From: Candidatus Zhuqueibacterota bacterium 4484_219
GTDB lineage: Bacteria; Zhuqueibacterota; JdFR-76; 4484-219
Length of the DNA stretch: 15,802 nt
Reading direction: 5' to 3'
Assembly (NCBI GenBank): GCA_002085035.1
Contig: MZGM01000021.1
Span: 1 to 15,802 of the forward strand
In this document: in pieces, positions 1-8,310 of the stretch
Position numbering within the stretch: the first letter of the stretch is position 1
Layout: every line of letters starts with the position of its first letter
Program-made: the position numbers and the translations under genes
Notes under the pieces: model-generated
Databases searched by the model: none
The model's input: the letters and a program-made list of their open reading frames with translations, nothing else
Told to the model about the DNA's origin: nothing

Positions 1-2
1 AA

Positions 3-1103
3 CAAGCGGGAATTTTGGTGGAAAGAAAATACGCTGAGACCGGAGTCGTGGGGTTAATTAATCTCAAAGAAAGAGCCGATGCTTCCTCACTTGCAGGCAT
101 TGAAACTCCGGGCAAGGTTGTGGCATTGCGTGCTGATATTGACGCTTTACCTATTCAGGAACTTAACGAAGTACCCTATAAATCTCAGGTAAAAGGGGTG
201 ATGCATGCTTGTGGCCATGATTTACATACTGCAGTTTTGTTAGGAGCAACATTCATTCTCCAACGTATCAAAAACGAACTACCCGGAGTAGTAAAGTGCA
301 TTTTTCAGCCAGGAGAAGAAAAAAATCCTGGCGGAGCTTCTATTTTAGTTGCCAATGGAGTACTGGAAAATCCCCAGGTAGATATCATCTTTGGGCTGCA
401 CAGCGATCCTGGTTTAGAAGTAGGACAAATTGGATATCGATATGGAGCCATGATGGCTCAGGCGGACGAGTTTTACATTACTATCAAAGGGAAAAGTGGG
501 CATGGGGCAGCACCAAATTTAGCAATTGATCCGATACCTATTACCGCCGAAATTGTATTGGCTCTACAGAAGATTCCCAGCAGGCTAACAGATCCTCTTG
601 AACCAGTAGTAGTGACAGTAGGCAAGATTGAGGGTGGCAAAACCGTCAACGTAATCCCTGACACAGTACTATTAGCAGGTACTGTTCGTACCCTTTGTTC
701 TGATTTGGCGAAAAAGGTCCATCGGGCAATCGAACAAATTGTGAAGGGGATTACCCAGGCCTACAATGCTAATTATGAACTGGAATACAAATATGGCTAC
801 CCGGTTTTAGTAAATGATGAGTCTGCCACCGATTTTTTAGTAAACTGTGGGCAGGCGTATCTGGGGAAGAGAAATGTCAAGGAAATTACCCGCCCTAGTA
901 TGGGAAGTGAGGATTTTTCCTACTATCTGCAAAAAGTGAAGGGAAGCTTTTTCCGATTAGGCACTGGCAAATCTGAAAAGGGAGCGGCTGAGTATTGGCA
1001 CAGCTCCCGCTATGATGTAGATGAAAGTGCCCTGTCCGTGGGAGCTGGATTTATGGCGTATTTAGCTTATTGCTATTTAAATCTGGCAGACTCTTCTAAT
1101 TGA
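3..1103 (+). CDS. M20-family amidohydrolase (N-acyl-amino acid / IAA-amino acid hydrolase-like), 5' end cut by the window
   Basis: This is a metal-dependent peptidase-family M20 (subfamily D) hydrolase that removes an acyl group from an N-acylated amino acid or related amide, probably in the cytoplasm. The frame is open to the first base of the window. Residues before the TTG at 15 (QAGI) still fit the family, so the true start lies upstream; about 366 residues are visible and roughly 30 seem to be missing. Motifs in order: ADIDALP (near 133-153), the metal-binding HACGHD (204-221), FQPGEE (near 307-321), GLHSDP, the lid-domain GHGAAP (near 499), NVIPD, and C-terminal MGSEDFSYYL. All expected metal-ligand motifs are present, so the enzyme looks intact. 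The next gene begins within about 10 bases of the TGA stop, which suggests co-transcription. The exact substrate cannot be told from sequence; the family includes aminoacylases, hippurate hydrolases and diaminopimelate deacetylases. Confidence 0.9.
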   Translation, partial: QAGILVERKYAETGVVGLINLKERADASSLAGIETPGKVVALRADIDALPIQELNEVPYKSQVKGVMHACGHDLHTAVLLGATFILQRIKNELPGVVKCIFQPGEEKNPGGASILVANGVLENPQVDIIFGLHSDPGLEVGQIGYRYGAMMAQADEFYITIKGKSGHGAAPNLAIDPIPITAEIVLALQKIPSRLTDPLEPVVVTVGKIEGGKTVNVIPDTVLLAGTVRTLCSDLAKKVHRAIEQIVKGITQAYNANYELEYKYGYPVLVNDESATDFLVNCGQAYLGKRNVKEITRPSMGSEDFSYYLQKVKGSFFRLGTGKSEKGAAEYWHSSRYDVDESALSVGAGFMAYLAYCYLNLADSSN

Positions 1104-1111
1104 GTTGCAAT

Positions 1112-2809
1112 ATGCTTGTGTTCAATCATAAAGAATTTTTCTGGAAGCGAACAATTTTAATGTTGCTGATAGCTTTTCTTCTAATCCCAGCAGGACAGGC
1201 TCAAAGACGAGTTTCTGGTACTAATATTCATTATGAAGAAGGAGATTGGATTAGTTACAGTAACACGCGTTATGTGAACTCTCTGGCTATTGGAACGCAG
1301 TATGTTTACTTTGCCACTACCGGTGGCATTACTCGCTACGATATCTTTCAATCCCGTTGGAACTTCCCCTTTACTACCAGTAACGGATTACCCAGTAATA
1401 ACATTTTGACAGTTGCGTTTGATGTTGGTACAAGCCATTTGTGGTGTGCTACAACCGAGGCGGTATGCTACTATAACCCCGGGTCTAGGCGTTGGCGTAC
1501 TCTTTACTACGATGAGCTGGGTATGTCCGGCGGTCCTGTCACTTCTATTGGATTTTCTGAGCATCAAATTTGGTTGGTTACTGCGGAGGGTCAAACTTTC
1601 GTTGCTTCTAAGTCCGATATGGAATTTATCAAAGAAACCCTGCGTACCTCAGAGGATAATAAGGATTCGATTATTTGGTTCGGAGAAAAGGGATTTGTGC
1701 CACTAACCTTGCCACAGTTTTTCTTGCCCGATGGGATTATTTTTTTCCCTGGGCCTGATCGAACTTATCTCCAGGACTTTAAACTCCGACAATTTGATTT
1801 CTCATATTACGCAGTTGACCCCTGGCAAACATTGTGGTTCGGTACCAGGGGATGGGGAGCTGGCAATGCTAATATGCGGACTCAAAATATGAGATTGCTC
1901 CCATTTGGCTTAATCGGGCAGGATGTCCATGCACTTGCCTCAGATGGTTCAGGATTGTGGATTGGAGGTGTACAGCATAGTGATCCCATTAAGGGAATTA
2001 CTTATTGGGATCAAAAACATAATACTTGGAAATATTTCGAGGCGCGCTACCTCACCCGAATGCGTAGCGATGATGTCACCTCAATTGCCCCCGATGGTCG
2101 CTATGTTTGGTTTGGTACCTTGGATGGGCTGGTATGCTATATCCGGTCAAAGAATCAATGGTATTCTTACACCGTTTTCGATGGTCTCTCGGATAATTAT
2201 ATTTATGACGTTATCGTGGATAGCCAATCAGTTTGGATAGCCACTGAGGATGGTCTAGATCGTATTGATAAACACTCGATTGACAAGGGGTCTCCGATAA
2301 TTGAACATATTACTAACCCTGCTGATAAGGTAACAGTTTTCGATATCGAACTGGATAGGCAGCAGCTATGGGCTGGTACTAATTACGGGATTTATTTTTA
2401 TGATACCGTAAAGCGTATTGGTGGGTACTATCGCGGACCCAATGGTCCAGGTGCAAGGATAGTAACTGCCGTTTCTGCTAACAATGATCAAGTTTGGTTT
2501 GGTACTCTTACTGGAGTAGAAGTGTACGATAGGGTTCACCGCGTATGGAAAGGTCCCCCAGAACGACGATTTGCAACTAACTTACCTGTAATTACCATCA
2601 AAGCCACTGATAAAGCAGTTTGGGTCGGAACAGAACAAGCTGTTTACAAATACGATAAACAACGTAGAACTTGGCGATTGTTTACTACTGAAGATGGTCT
2701 ATTGGACAATACTGTACAGGCGATTTTACCTGCGGGAGATTACGTCTGGTTCGGTACTCCTAAGGGATTAACTCGCTTTTACTGGAATGCACCATATCGA
2801 ATTGATTAA
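1112..2809 (+). CDS. Secreted beta-propeller protein with Reg_prop-like repeats (no kinase domain)
   Basis: The product is about 565 residues. It begins with a classic signal peptide: a basic patch (KR near residues 12-13), a hydrophobic core ILMLLIAFLLIP, and a likely cleavage site after AGQA at residue 30. The rest is a run of about ten or eleven repeats of roughly 42-45 residues, each built around [VL]W[FVI]GT..G[LIV]..YD. Clear copies lie near nucleotides 1303, 1438, 1832, 1955, 2104, 2230, 2366, 2491, 2620 and 2746. This is the two-component-regulator-propeller (Reg_prop/YVTN-like) fold, which in Bacteroidota hybrid sensors forms the periplasmic sensing part. Here the protein ends right after the last blade with no membrane helix, kinase or sorting domain, so it should be a free exported protein. 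I chose ATG 1112 over TTG 1100 because TTG 1100 overlaps the previous stop and adds only four residues. No strong ribosome binding site is visible. Ligand and function are unknown. Confidence 0.85.
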   Translation: MLVFNHKEFFWKRTILMLLIAFLLIPAGQAQRRVSGTNIHYEEGDWISYSNTRYVNSLAIGTQYVYFATTGGITRYDIFQSRWNFPFTTSNGLPSNNILTVAFDVGTSHLWCATTEAVCYYNPGSRRWRTLYYDELGMSGGPVTSIGFSEHQIWLVTAEGQTFVASKSDMEFIKETLRTSEDNKDSIIWFGEKGFVPLTLPQFFLPDGIIFFPGPDRTYLQDFKLRQFDFSYYAVDPWQTLWFGTRGWGAGNANMRTQNMRLLPFGLIGQDVHALASDGSGLWIGGVQHSDPIKGITYWDQKHNTWKYFEARYLTRMRSDDVTSIAPDGRYVWFGTLDGLVCYIRSKNQWYSYTVFDGLSDNYIYDVIVDSQSVWIATEDGLDRIDKHSIDKGSPIIEHITNPADKVTVFDIELDRQQLWAGTNYGIYFYDTVKRIGGYYRGPNGPGARIVTAVSANNDQVWFGTLTGVEVYDRVHRVWKGPPERRFATNLPVITIKATDKAVWVGTEQAVYKYDKQRRTWRLFTTEDGLLDNTVQAILPAGDYVWFGTPKGLTRFYWNAPYRID

Positions 2810-2827
2810 GTTTATCATATATTTGTG

Positions 2828-2856
2828 TTGCATGTCTCAGTAATTTTTTGTATCTT
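2828..2856 (+). promoter_or_regulatory. Possible sigma70-like promoter upstream of the radical SAM gene
   Basis: In the 91-base gap after the propeller gene there is TTGCAT (2828-2833), a 17-base spacer, and TATCTT (2851-2856). It sits about 45 bases before the ATG at 2901 in an AT-rich stretch. The spacing is ideal but both boxes are imperfect, and the promoter consensus of this organism is unknown, so this is only a candidate start point for the downstream run of genes. Confidence 0.3.
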
Positions 2857-2900
2857 GTATGTGTAAAGTTAAAGTACATCAAAATTTTAAGGAGTCTACC

Positions 2901-4311
2901 ATGAAAATTCTTTTAGTTTATCCAGAATATCCAGACACGTTCTGGAGTTTTAAGTGGGCTTTGAAATTTGTCTCCCCAAAAGCCAGCTTTCCACCTTTAG
3001 GGCTGTTGACTGTAGCAGCAATGCTTCCCCATGAATGGGAGAAGAAACTTGTAGATATGAACATAGAAACATTGCGAGACAAAGACCTTGAGTGGGCTGA
3101 TTACGTGTTTATTAGTGCCATGTCCGTTCAAAGAGAGTCTGTTAAAAAAGTGATTGAAAGCTGCAAAAAAGTGGGGGTTAAGATTGTCGCTGGAGGACCA
3201 CTTTTTACCACCGGGTATGAAGATTTCGAGGGCGTTGACCATTTTGTGCTTAATGAGGCTGAAATTACACTCAAATATTTCTTAGAGGATCTGAAAAATG
3301 GATGTGCCAAACATGTTTACTCCGCTGACCAGAATCCTGATATGCTAAATAATGGCTGTCCAAATCAAGAAGCTTATGTGCATGAAAAATTTGCGGATTT
3401 AAAGGAAACACCTATTCCGCTTTGGGAACTGGTTAACATGAAAAAATATGCTAGTATGTGTATTCAATACTCGCGGGGGTGTCCATTCAATTGTGAATTT
3501 TGCGACGTTACTTTGCTTTTCGGGCACAAAATGCGAACGAAAACCAGAGAACAGGTAGTAAATGAACTAGAAAAATTATATTCTATGGGCTGGAGAGGAG
3601 GAGTATTTTTTGTTGATGATAACTTAATAGGGAATAAAAGAAAATTGAAAAGGGAAATTCTACCTGCTGTTATTGATTGGATGAAAAAGAGAAAATATCC
3701 TTTTACGTTTCAGACACAGGTTTCTGTAAATTTGGCAGATGATGATGAACTAATGGAACTGATGGTTGAGGCTGGTTTCGAATCGGTGTTTGTGGGCATT
3801 GAAACTCCCGTCAATTTTTGAAAGACAGATTAAGTTTATTCAGGAAAGTGGAATTGTTACTGCCATGGTCGGATTGCTAAATGCTCCCCGCGGTACTAAA
3901 CTGTACCAGCGGCTGGTAAAAGAAAATAGATTGTTAAAGGATATAACCGGTGACAATACCGATTTCTCAATCAATTTTATTCCTAAAATGGACTACCAGA
4001 CACTTATTGAAGGCTACAAAAAAATTGTTAACACAATTTATTCTCCTAAACAGTACTACGAACGCGTTAAACGATTTTTAAAAGAATATAAGTTGATGCA
4101 GAAAAGAACATTTCACTTTCATATTAGCGACCTTGAACCGCTTTTTAAATCCATATTATTTCTAGGGATAATGGGAAAAGAAAGGTTTCACTACTGGAAA
4201 CTTTTCTTTTGGTCATTGTTCAGACGTCCACGACTTTTCCCGTTGGCGATTACTTTCGCAATTTACGGATTCCATTTTCGGAAGGTTTTTGAAAATTATC
4301 AAGTTTTTTAG
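2901..4311 (+). pseudogene. B12-binding-domain radical SAM protein (DUF4070 type), broken by an internal out-of-frame deletion
   Basis: The family fuses an N-terminal cobalamin-binding fold to a radical SAM core and a C-terminal DUF4070-like region; reactions are mostly unassigned. ATG 2901 is supported by AAGGAG at 2889-2894. The first frame runs to a TGA at 3819-3821. It contains the B12-type N-terminus (KILLVYPEYP, FPPLGLLTVAAMLP), the [4Fe-4S] motif C194-x3-C198-x2-C201, and later FVGIETP. The second frame picks up at about 3808 with PSIFERQIKFIQESGIVTAM and runs to the TAG at 4309-4311, a good family C-terminus. Intact relatives, as I recall them, carry about 40-45 residues between GIETP and PSIFERQ, including a GGFIVGFD segment. 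Those are missing here, and the number of bases lost is not a multiple of three. The join lies in 3801-3812 (shared C run). As written, the product would be a truncated protein of 306 residues lacking part of the TIM barrel. It could be a real pseudogene or an assembly deletion. Confidence 0.85.
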
Positions 4312-4400
4312 TTTTTCTTACCGCTTTCGCCAATCAGTCTTCCAGGTGTTGCTTCAGCTTAAAAGAGATTTATTGCGAGAATTACCTTTAGAGTTACTTT

Positions 4401-5123
4401 ATGTCGAACTTGTTTGTAATCGCTACTCCTATCGGAAACCTTGAGGATATGACCTACCGGGCGGTGCGCATTTTAGGAGAGGTACAAGTTCTGGCTTGTG
4501 AAGACACGCGGAGAACACGTGTTCTTTTGCGACATTTTAAAATCCCTTTCCCGTCGTCAATTATTTCCTACCGTCAGCATAATGAAGAGCGGGTTGGCAA
4601 ACATATCCTTCAATTGTTGTCAGAAGGCAAGGATGTGGCGCTTTGTTCGGATAGCGGATATCCAGGAATAAGTGACCCGGGCTATCGCATTATCACCGAC
4701 GCTATTGAACAAGGATTCTCTGTGCAAGTAATCCCAGGAGCCAGTGCAGTTACCATGGCTCTTCTGGTTTCAGGACTTCCGTCTTCCAGTTACACCTTCA
4801 AGGGGTTTCCGCCCCGGAAACAAGGTCCAGCAAAACGATTCTTGGAGATGGAAAAAAATTCACCCCACACATTAATACTCTTTGAATCTCCTTTGCGGGT
4901 AGCAAAGCTGCTCGAAACGGCGTTATCTGTGCTTGGTAATCGTAAGGCAGCCGTCTGCATCGAGCTTACCAAAATGTATGAGCAGGTGCGGCGAGGATTT
5001 CTTCATGATTTAGCAGGGGAGTTCAAAGAAAAGAAAACTCGTGGTGAAGTAACTGTCGTAATTGCTGGTAACCATCCCAAATTTATTGCTCCATTGCCAA
5101 ATTCTGCCGAACACCCCCGGTAA
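4401..5123 (+). CDS. rsmI: 16S rRNA (cytidine1402-2'-O)-methyltransferase
   Basis: RsmI uses S-adenosylmethionine to 2'-O-methylate C1402 in the decoding centre of 16S rRNA. The 240-residue product shows the full tetrapyrrole-methylase-fold pattern: ATPIGNLEDMTYRAVRIL (8-25), CEDTRRTRVLL (33-43), the SAM-binding loop SDSGYPGISDPGY (83-95), IPGASAVTMAL (111-121), FKGFPPRK (133-140), ESPLRVAKLL, and ELTKMYEQVRRG. The usual loop is SDAGTPLISDPG, so the A to S and T to Y changes at residues 85 and 87 are slightly unusual. The length suits the shorter bacterial forms that lack the C-terminal extension. The start ATG 4401 has only a weak GAG at 4391-4393. It lies 89 bases after the broken radical SAM gene and 63 bases before nadE on the same strand. 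Confidence 0.93.
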   Translation: MSNLFVIATPIGNLEDMTYRAVRILGEVQVLACEDTRRTRVLLRHFKIPFPSSIISYRQHNEERVGKHILQLLSEGKDVALCSDSGYPGISDPGYRIITDAIEQGFSVQVIPGASAVTMALLVSGLPSSSYTFKGFPPRKQGPAKRFLEMEKNSPHTLILFESPLRVAKLLETALSVLGNRKAAVCIELTKMYEQVRRGFLHDLAGEFKEKKTRGEVTVVIAGNHPKFIAPLPNSAEHPR

Positions 5124-5186
5124 ATTCAGCGTAAGAACGTCGGAATTGTCTTTTGCTAATTGTGTAACATCACGTGAGGTGTTTTG

Positions 5187-5851
5187 ATGAGTAAATCTAA
5201 ACGAGATTTGGTCAAAGAGTTGTCTATTAATCCCGAAGTGGTGACAGGATTAATTACCCAGTTCATGAGGCAACAATTCCATCAAACCGGATTGCAGAAA
5301 GGAATTCTGGGATTGTCGGGTGGTGTGGATTCTTCTGTGGTGGCTGCATTAGCAGTACGAGCGCTGGGGTGTCAAAATGTTATTGCCTTCCTTTTATCTT
5401 CAGATACCACCGCAGCCGAAGATTTAAACGATGCAGAAGAATTGGCTAATATGCTCAATATTCAGGTGCAGAAGTTTGAGATTACCCCCTTGCTGAAATT
5501 ATTGGAAGAGAAATTAGTGGGGCATCCAGACCGTCTGCGTCGAGGTAACCTTATGGCTCGGTTGCGCATGACAATTCTTTATGATCAGGCAAAGTACCAT
5601 TCTGCCCTGGTTCTGGGTACTAGCAACAAAACCGAAATTCTTCTGGGTTATTTTACCCTGTGGGGCGATGCAGCCGCTGATCTGAAACCCATTGGTGATC
5701 TGTACAAAACCCAGGTGTTACAATTAGCAGAATATCTAAATATTCCAGGCATTATGCTTTTAAACGACAGCCTGTACCAGTAGCTAAATTAAATCGCACT
5801 TCAATCTGGCAGTCGTTTCAGATATTGGATTGTGTAGATTTTAATCGTTGA
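5187..5851 (+). pseudogene. nadE: NAD+ synthase, broken by an internal out-of-frame deletion
   Basis: NadE amidates nicotinate adenine dinucleotide to NAD+, the last step of both de novo and salvage synthesis. ATG 5187 (GAGGTG at 5175-5180) opens a frame with the PP-loop SGGVDS (residues 44-49), GTSNKTEILLGYFTLWGDAAADLKPIGDLYKTQV, then AEYLNIPG, and hits TAG at 5781-5783 after 198 residues. From 5750 a second frame reads HYAFKRQPVPVAKLNRTSI and continues to a TGA at 5849-5851. That is the normal NadE C-terminus, which ends in a basic patch followed by a PxxAKL segment. The stretch between NIP and this tail, about 60-65 residues in relatives and including the conserved TDExELG region, is absent, and the loss shifts frame at about 5744-5750. 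The protein as written should be non-functional. No glutaminase domain is present, so this would have been the short ammonia-dependent or partnered form. Because NadE is normally essential, either another copy exists or the deletion is an assembly error. Confidence 0.87.
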
Positions 5852-5865
5852 AAGGAGGCAAGACA

Positions 5866-7074
5866 ATGGACAATTACTTTTTAGACGAGCTGACCATTGA
5901 AAACGAGACTAAGATCGTTTTGCTGGTGATGGACGGATTAGGAGGGCTGCGGATACCCGGCAAATCTGGTACAGAGTTGCAAGAAGCACACACACCGAAT
6001 CTTGATCAACTGGCCAAAGAATCGGTGTGTGGACTTTTGGACCCCATTTGGCCAGGAGTGACTCCCGGTAGCGGTCCCGCCCACTTCTCGTTATTTGGCT
6101 ACAATGCTTTTGAGTACAATTTAGGCCGTGGAGTTTTAGATGCAGCCGGGATAGGGTTCAAGTTCACAGATCGTGACGTAGCTGCTCGCATCAATTTTGC
6201 TACTATTGACGAGAATGGTAATCTGGTAGATCGTCGCGCCGGCCGCCTACCCACCGAGGAAAATCAAAGATTATGCGAGAAAATTAAGAAGAATATCTCC
6301 GTACCCTCGGGAATAGAATTTTTTATTGAACCTACTAAGGAATATCGGTCAGTGATTATTCTGCGTGGCGAAGGTTTATCGGGACAGGTTGCCGATACTG
6401 ACCCACAAAAGATCGGAGTGCCTCCCCTGGATCCCATAGCTTTATCACCAGAAGCAGAAAGAACAGCTGCCATCTTCAAAGATTTACTCAAGCAAATTCG
6501 CGATATTCTGGCTGATGAACCCCGCGGCAATATGCTATTGCTCCGAGGTGTGGACAAATACAAACATATCCCCTCAATGGAAAAACGTTTTAAGCTTCGT
6601 TCTTACGCAATTGCCAATTATCCAATGTATCGGGGAGTAGCTCAAATGGTCGGAATGGTGTTACATCCCATTACTCCTGACATACCAAGCCAATTTAAAG
6701 CATTTCAGGATACTTTTCAGCAGTATGACTACTTTTTTATTCATATTAAATACACCGACTCCAGGGGTGAAGACGGTGATTTTGATGCAAAAGTAAAGGT
6801 GATCGAAGAAGTCGATCAACAGATCCCGCGATTGGTGGAAATGAATCCAGAGGTGCTAATGGTAACTGCAGACCACTCTACCCCAGCATTGCTGAAAAGT
6901 CATTCCTGGCATCCAGTGCCGGTATTATTGCATGCCTCTACTGCTCGAGTGGATGAAGTGGACAAGTTTGATGAAATTAGTTGTATTAGGGGTGGGTTGG
7001 GACGTCAACCCACCTTGAATTTGATGGGTTTGGCACTGGCACATGCGCTTCGATTAAAAAAATTAGGAGCGTAG
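5866..7074 (+). CDS. apgM: 2,3-bisphosphoglycerate-independent phosphoglycerate mutase, archaeal (ApgM) type
   Basis: ApgM interconverts 3- and 2-phosphoglycerate in glycolysis and gluconeogenesis and belongs to the alkaline phosphatase superfamily. The 402-residue product is full length for this type. Visible features: VMDGLGG near residue 23 (metal Asp), TPGSGPAHFSLFGYN with the expected catalytic Ser at about 69, DRRAGRLPTEEN, the ADTDP motif, KYTDSRGEDGDFDAKVKVIEEVD, TADHSTPALLKSHSWHPVPV (metal ligands), and the end ALRLKKLGA. ATG 5866 is clearly the start, with a near-perfect AAAGGAGG at 5851-5858; an upstream in-frame TTG at 5848 would place this site inside the gene. It starts 14 bases after the end of the nadE remnant, so translation may have been coupled to intact nadE. 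Confidence 0.94.
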   Translation: MDNYFLDELTIENETKIVLLVMDGLGGLRIPGKSGTELQEAHTPNLDQLAKESVCGLLDPIWPGVTPGSGPAHFSLFGYNAFEYNLGRGVLDAAGIGFKFTDRDVAARINFATIDENGNLVDRRAGRLPTEENQRLCEKIKKNISVPSGIEFFIEPTKEYRSVIILRGEGLSGQVADTDPQKIGVPPLDPIALSPEAERTAAIFKDLLKQIRDILADEPRGNMLLLRGVDKYKHIPSMEKRFKLRSYAIANYPMYRGVAQMVGMVLHPITPDIPSQFKAFQDTFQQYDYFFIHIKYTDSRGEDGDFDAKVKVIEEVDQQIPRLVEMNPEVLMVTADHSTPALLKSHSWHPVPVLLHASTARVDEVDKFDEISCIRGGLGRQPTLNLMGLALAHALRLKKLGA

Positions 7075-7114
7075 TTTTGGATGATGATCGTCGTATTAGC
7101 TGAGGCTTAACACT

Positions 7115-8305
7115 ATGCAAAGAAAACAATTTCATGTCGCCAGCGAACAAGACATCAAATCCGGAAAGGTCACTGATGTTTATTTCCATCGTACCCAGCA
7201 AGTGCTAAAATCTGAGCGGGTTGACAAGCGGGTAGTAGCTGAATTTGTGGTAAAAAATCTCCCAGATAGTTACAACTGGGGAGTATTTGCCGGGTTAGAA
7301 GAAGTAGTTCATCTATTACAGGATTTGGATGTGAACGTTTGGGCAATGGAGGAGGGTACAATTTTTGGTCTTCAACAGCCTGTTTTAGTAATTGAAGGAC
7401 GTTATTTAGAATTTGGCGTTTACGAAACCGCAATTCTGGGATTGATTTGTCAGGCTTCCGGAATTGCAACCAAGGCAGCTCGCTGTAAGAAAGCAGCCGG
7501 GGAGAGGTTGGTGCTTAGTTTCGGCGCACGTCGCATGCATCCTGCTTTGGCCCCCATGGTGGAACGCAATGCTTACATTGGCGGTTGTGATGGAGTGGCG
7601 GTGATCAAAAGCGCTGAACTTTTGGGTTTGCCACCCTCCGGTACTATTCCCCATGCTTTGATTCTGCTTTTGGGAGATACAGTAAAAGCTGTAAAAGCGT
7701 TCGATCAGGTAATCGACAAATCAGTCCCACGCGTTGCTTTGATTGATACTTTCAGTGATGAAAAATTTGAAGCTATCCGAGTTGCCGAAGCTTTGAAAGG
7801 GCGTCTTTTCGGTATGCGTTTGGATACTCCTGGGTCCCGTCGTGGTAATTTTCTGTCCATTTTAAAGGAGGTGCGCTGGGAGTTGGATTTGCGCGGGTTC
7901 CATGATATTAAATTGTTTGTTTCTGGTGGATTGGATGAGAACAAGATCTTGGAGTTAAATCCTGTTGTCGATGCTTATGGTGTAGGCACTGCTATTAGTA
8001 GTGCGCCTGTATTAGACTACGCCATGGATATTGTGGAAATCGAAGGAAATCCCGTTGCCAAGCGTGGTAAGATGTCTGGACGCAAGCAGGTTTTCCGCTG
8101 CCCAAACTGTTTAACTGCGCAAGTTGTCCCCACACTTGTTACCCAGACCAAACAGACATTTAGCCCTCAATGTCAATGTGGCCAAGACTATGAGCCTTTA
8201 TTAAAACCACTTGTTCAAAATCGACAGCTTCTACGTGAGTTGCCAAAACCTGCAAAGATTCGGCAGTACGTTTTGCAGCAATTAGAACGATTAGAATTCG
8301 AGTAG
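7115..8305 (+). CDS. Nicotinate phosphoribosyltransferase with C-terminal Cys4 zinc-knuckle-like domain
   Basis: The enzyme joins nicotinate to phosphoribosyl pyrophosphate, giving nicotinate mononucleotide in NAD salvage. The 396-residue product has the family core: KVTDVYFHRT near the N-terminus, GVFAGLEEV, LSFGARRMHPALAPMVE, GGCDGV, GTIPHALI, LIDTFSDEKFEA, GMRLDTPGSRRGNF and the phosphate-binding VSGGLDENKI. After the barrel come C329-x2-C332 and C353-x-C355, a likely zinc-binding knuckle. A similar third domain is known in the Thermoplasma acidophilum enzyme, which has almost the same length. ATG 7115 is preceded by GAGG at 7102-7105. It sits 40 bases after apgM and 5 bases before archease. 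Its presence two genes from nadE fits a NAD-salvage grouping. Quinolinate phosphoribosyltransferase is a relative, but size and motifs favour the nicotinate enzyme. Confidence 0.9.
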   Translation: MQRKQFHVASEQDIKSGKVTDVYFHRTQQVLKSERVDKRVVAEFVVKNLPDSYNWGVFAGLEEVVHLLQDLDVNVWAMEEGTIFGLQQPVLVIEGRYLEFGVYETAILGLICQASGIATKAARCKKAAGERLVLSFGARRMHPALAPMVERNAYIGGCDGVAVIKSAELLGLPPSGTIPHALILLLGDTVKAVKAFDQVIDKSVPRVALIDTFSDEKFEAIRVAEALKGRLFGMRLDTPGSRRGNFLSILKEVRWELDLRGFHDIKLFVSGGLDENKILELNPVVDAYGVGTAISSAPVLDYAMDIVEIEGNPVAKRGKMSGRKQVFRCPNCLTAQVVPTLVTQTKQTFSPQCQCGQDYEPLLKPLVQNRQLLRELPKPAKIRQYVLQQLERLEFE

Positions 8306-8310
8306 CAATT

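Noticed and set aside
3801..3821. Programmed frameshift in the radical SAM gene
   Set aside because: There is no slippery heptamer, and a simple frame change would not restore the roughly 40 missing residues; sequence is lost, not just re-phased.
4312..4400. Open reading stretch (frame giving FRQSVFQVLLQLKRDLL) before rsmI as a gene fragment
   Set aside because: It looks like an amphipathic helix but has no start, is under 35 residues before merging into the rsmI region in another frame, and matches nothing I recognise.
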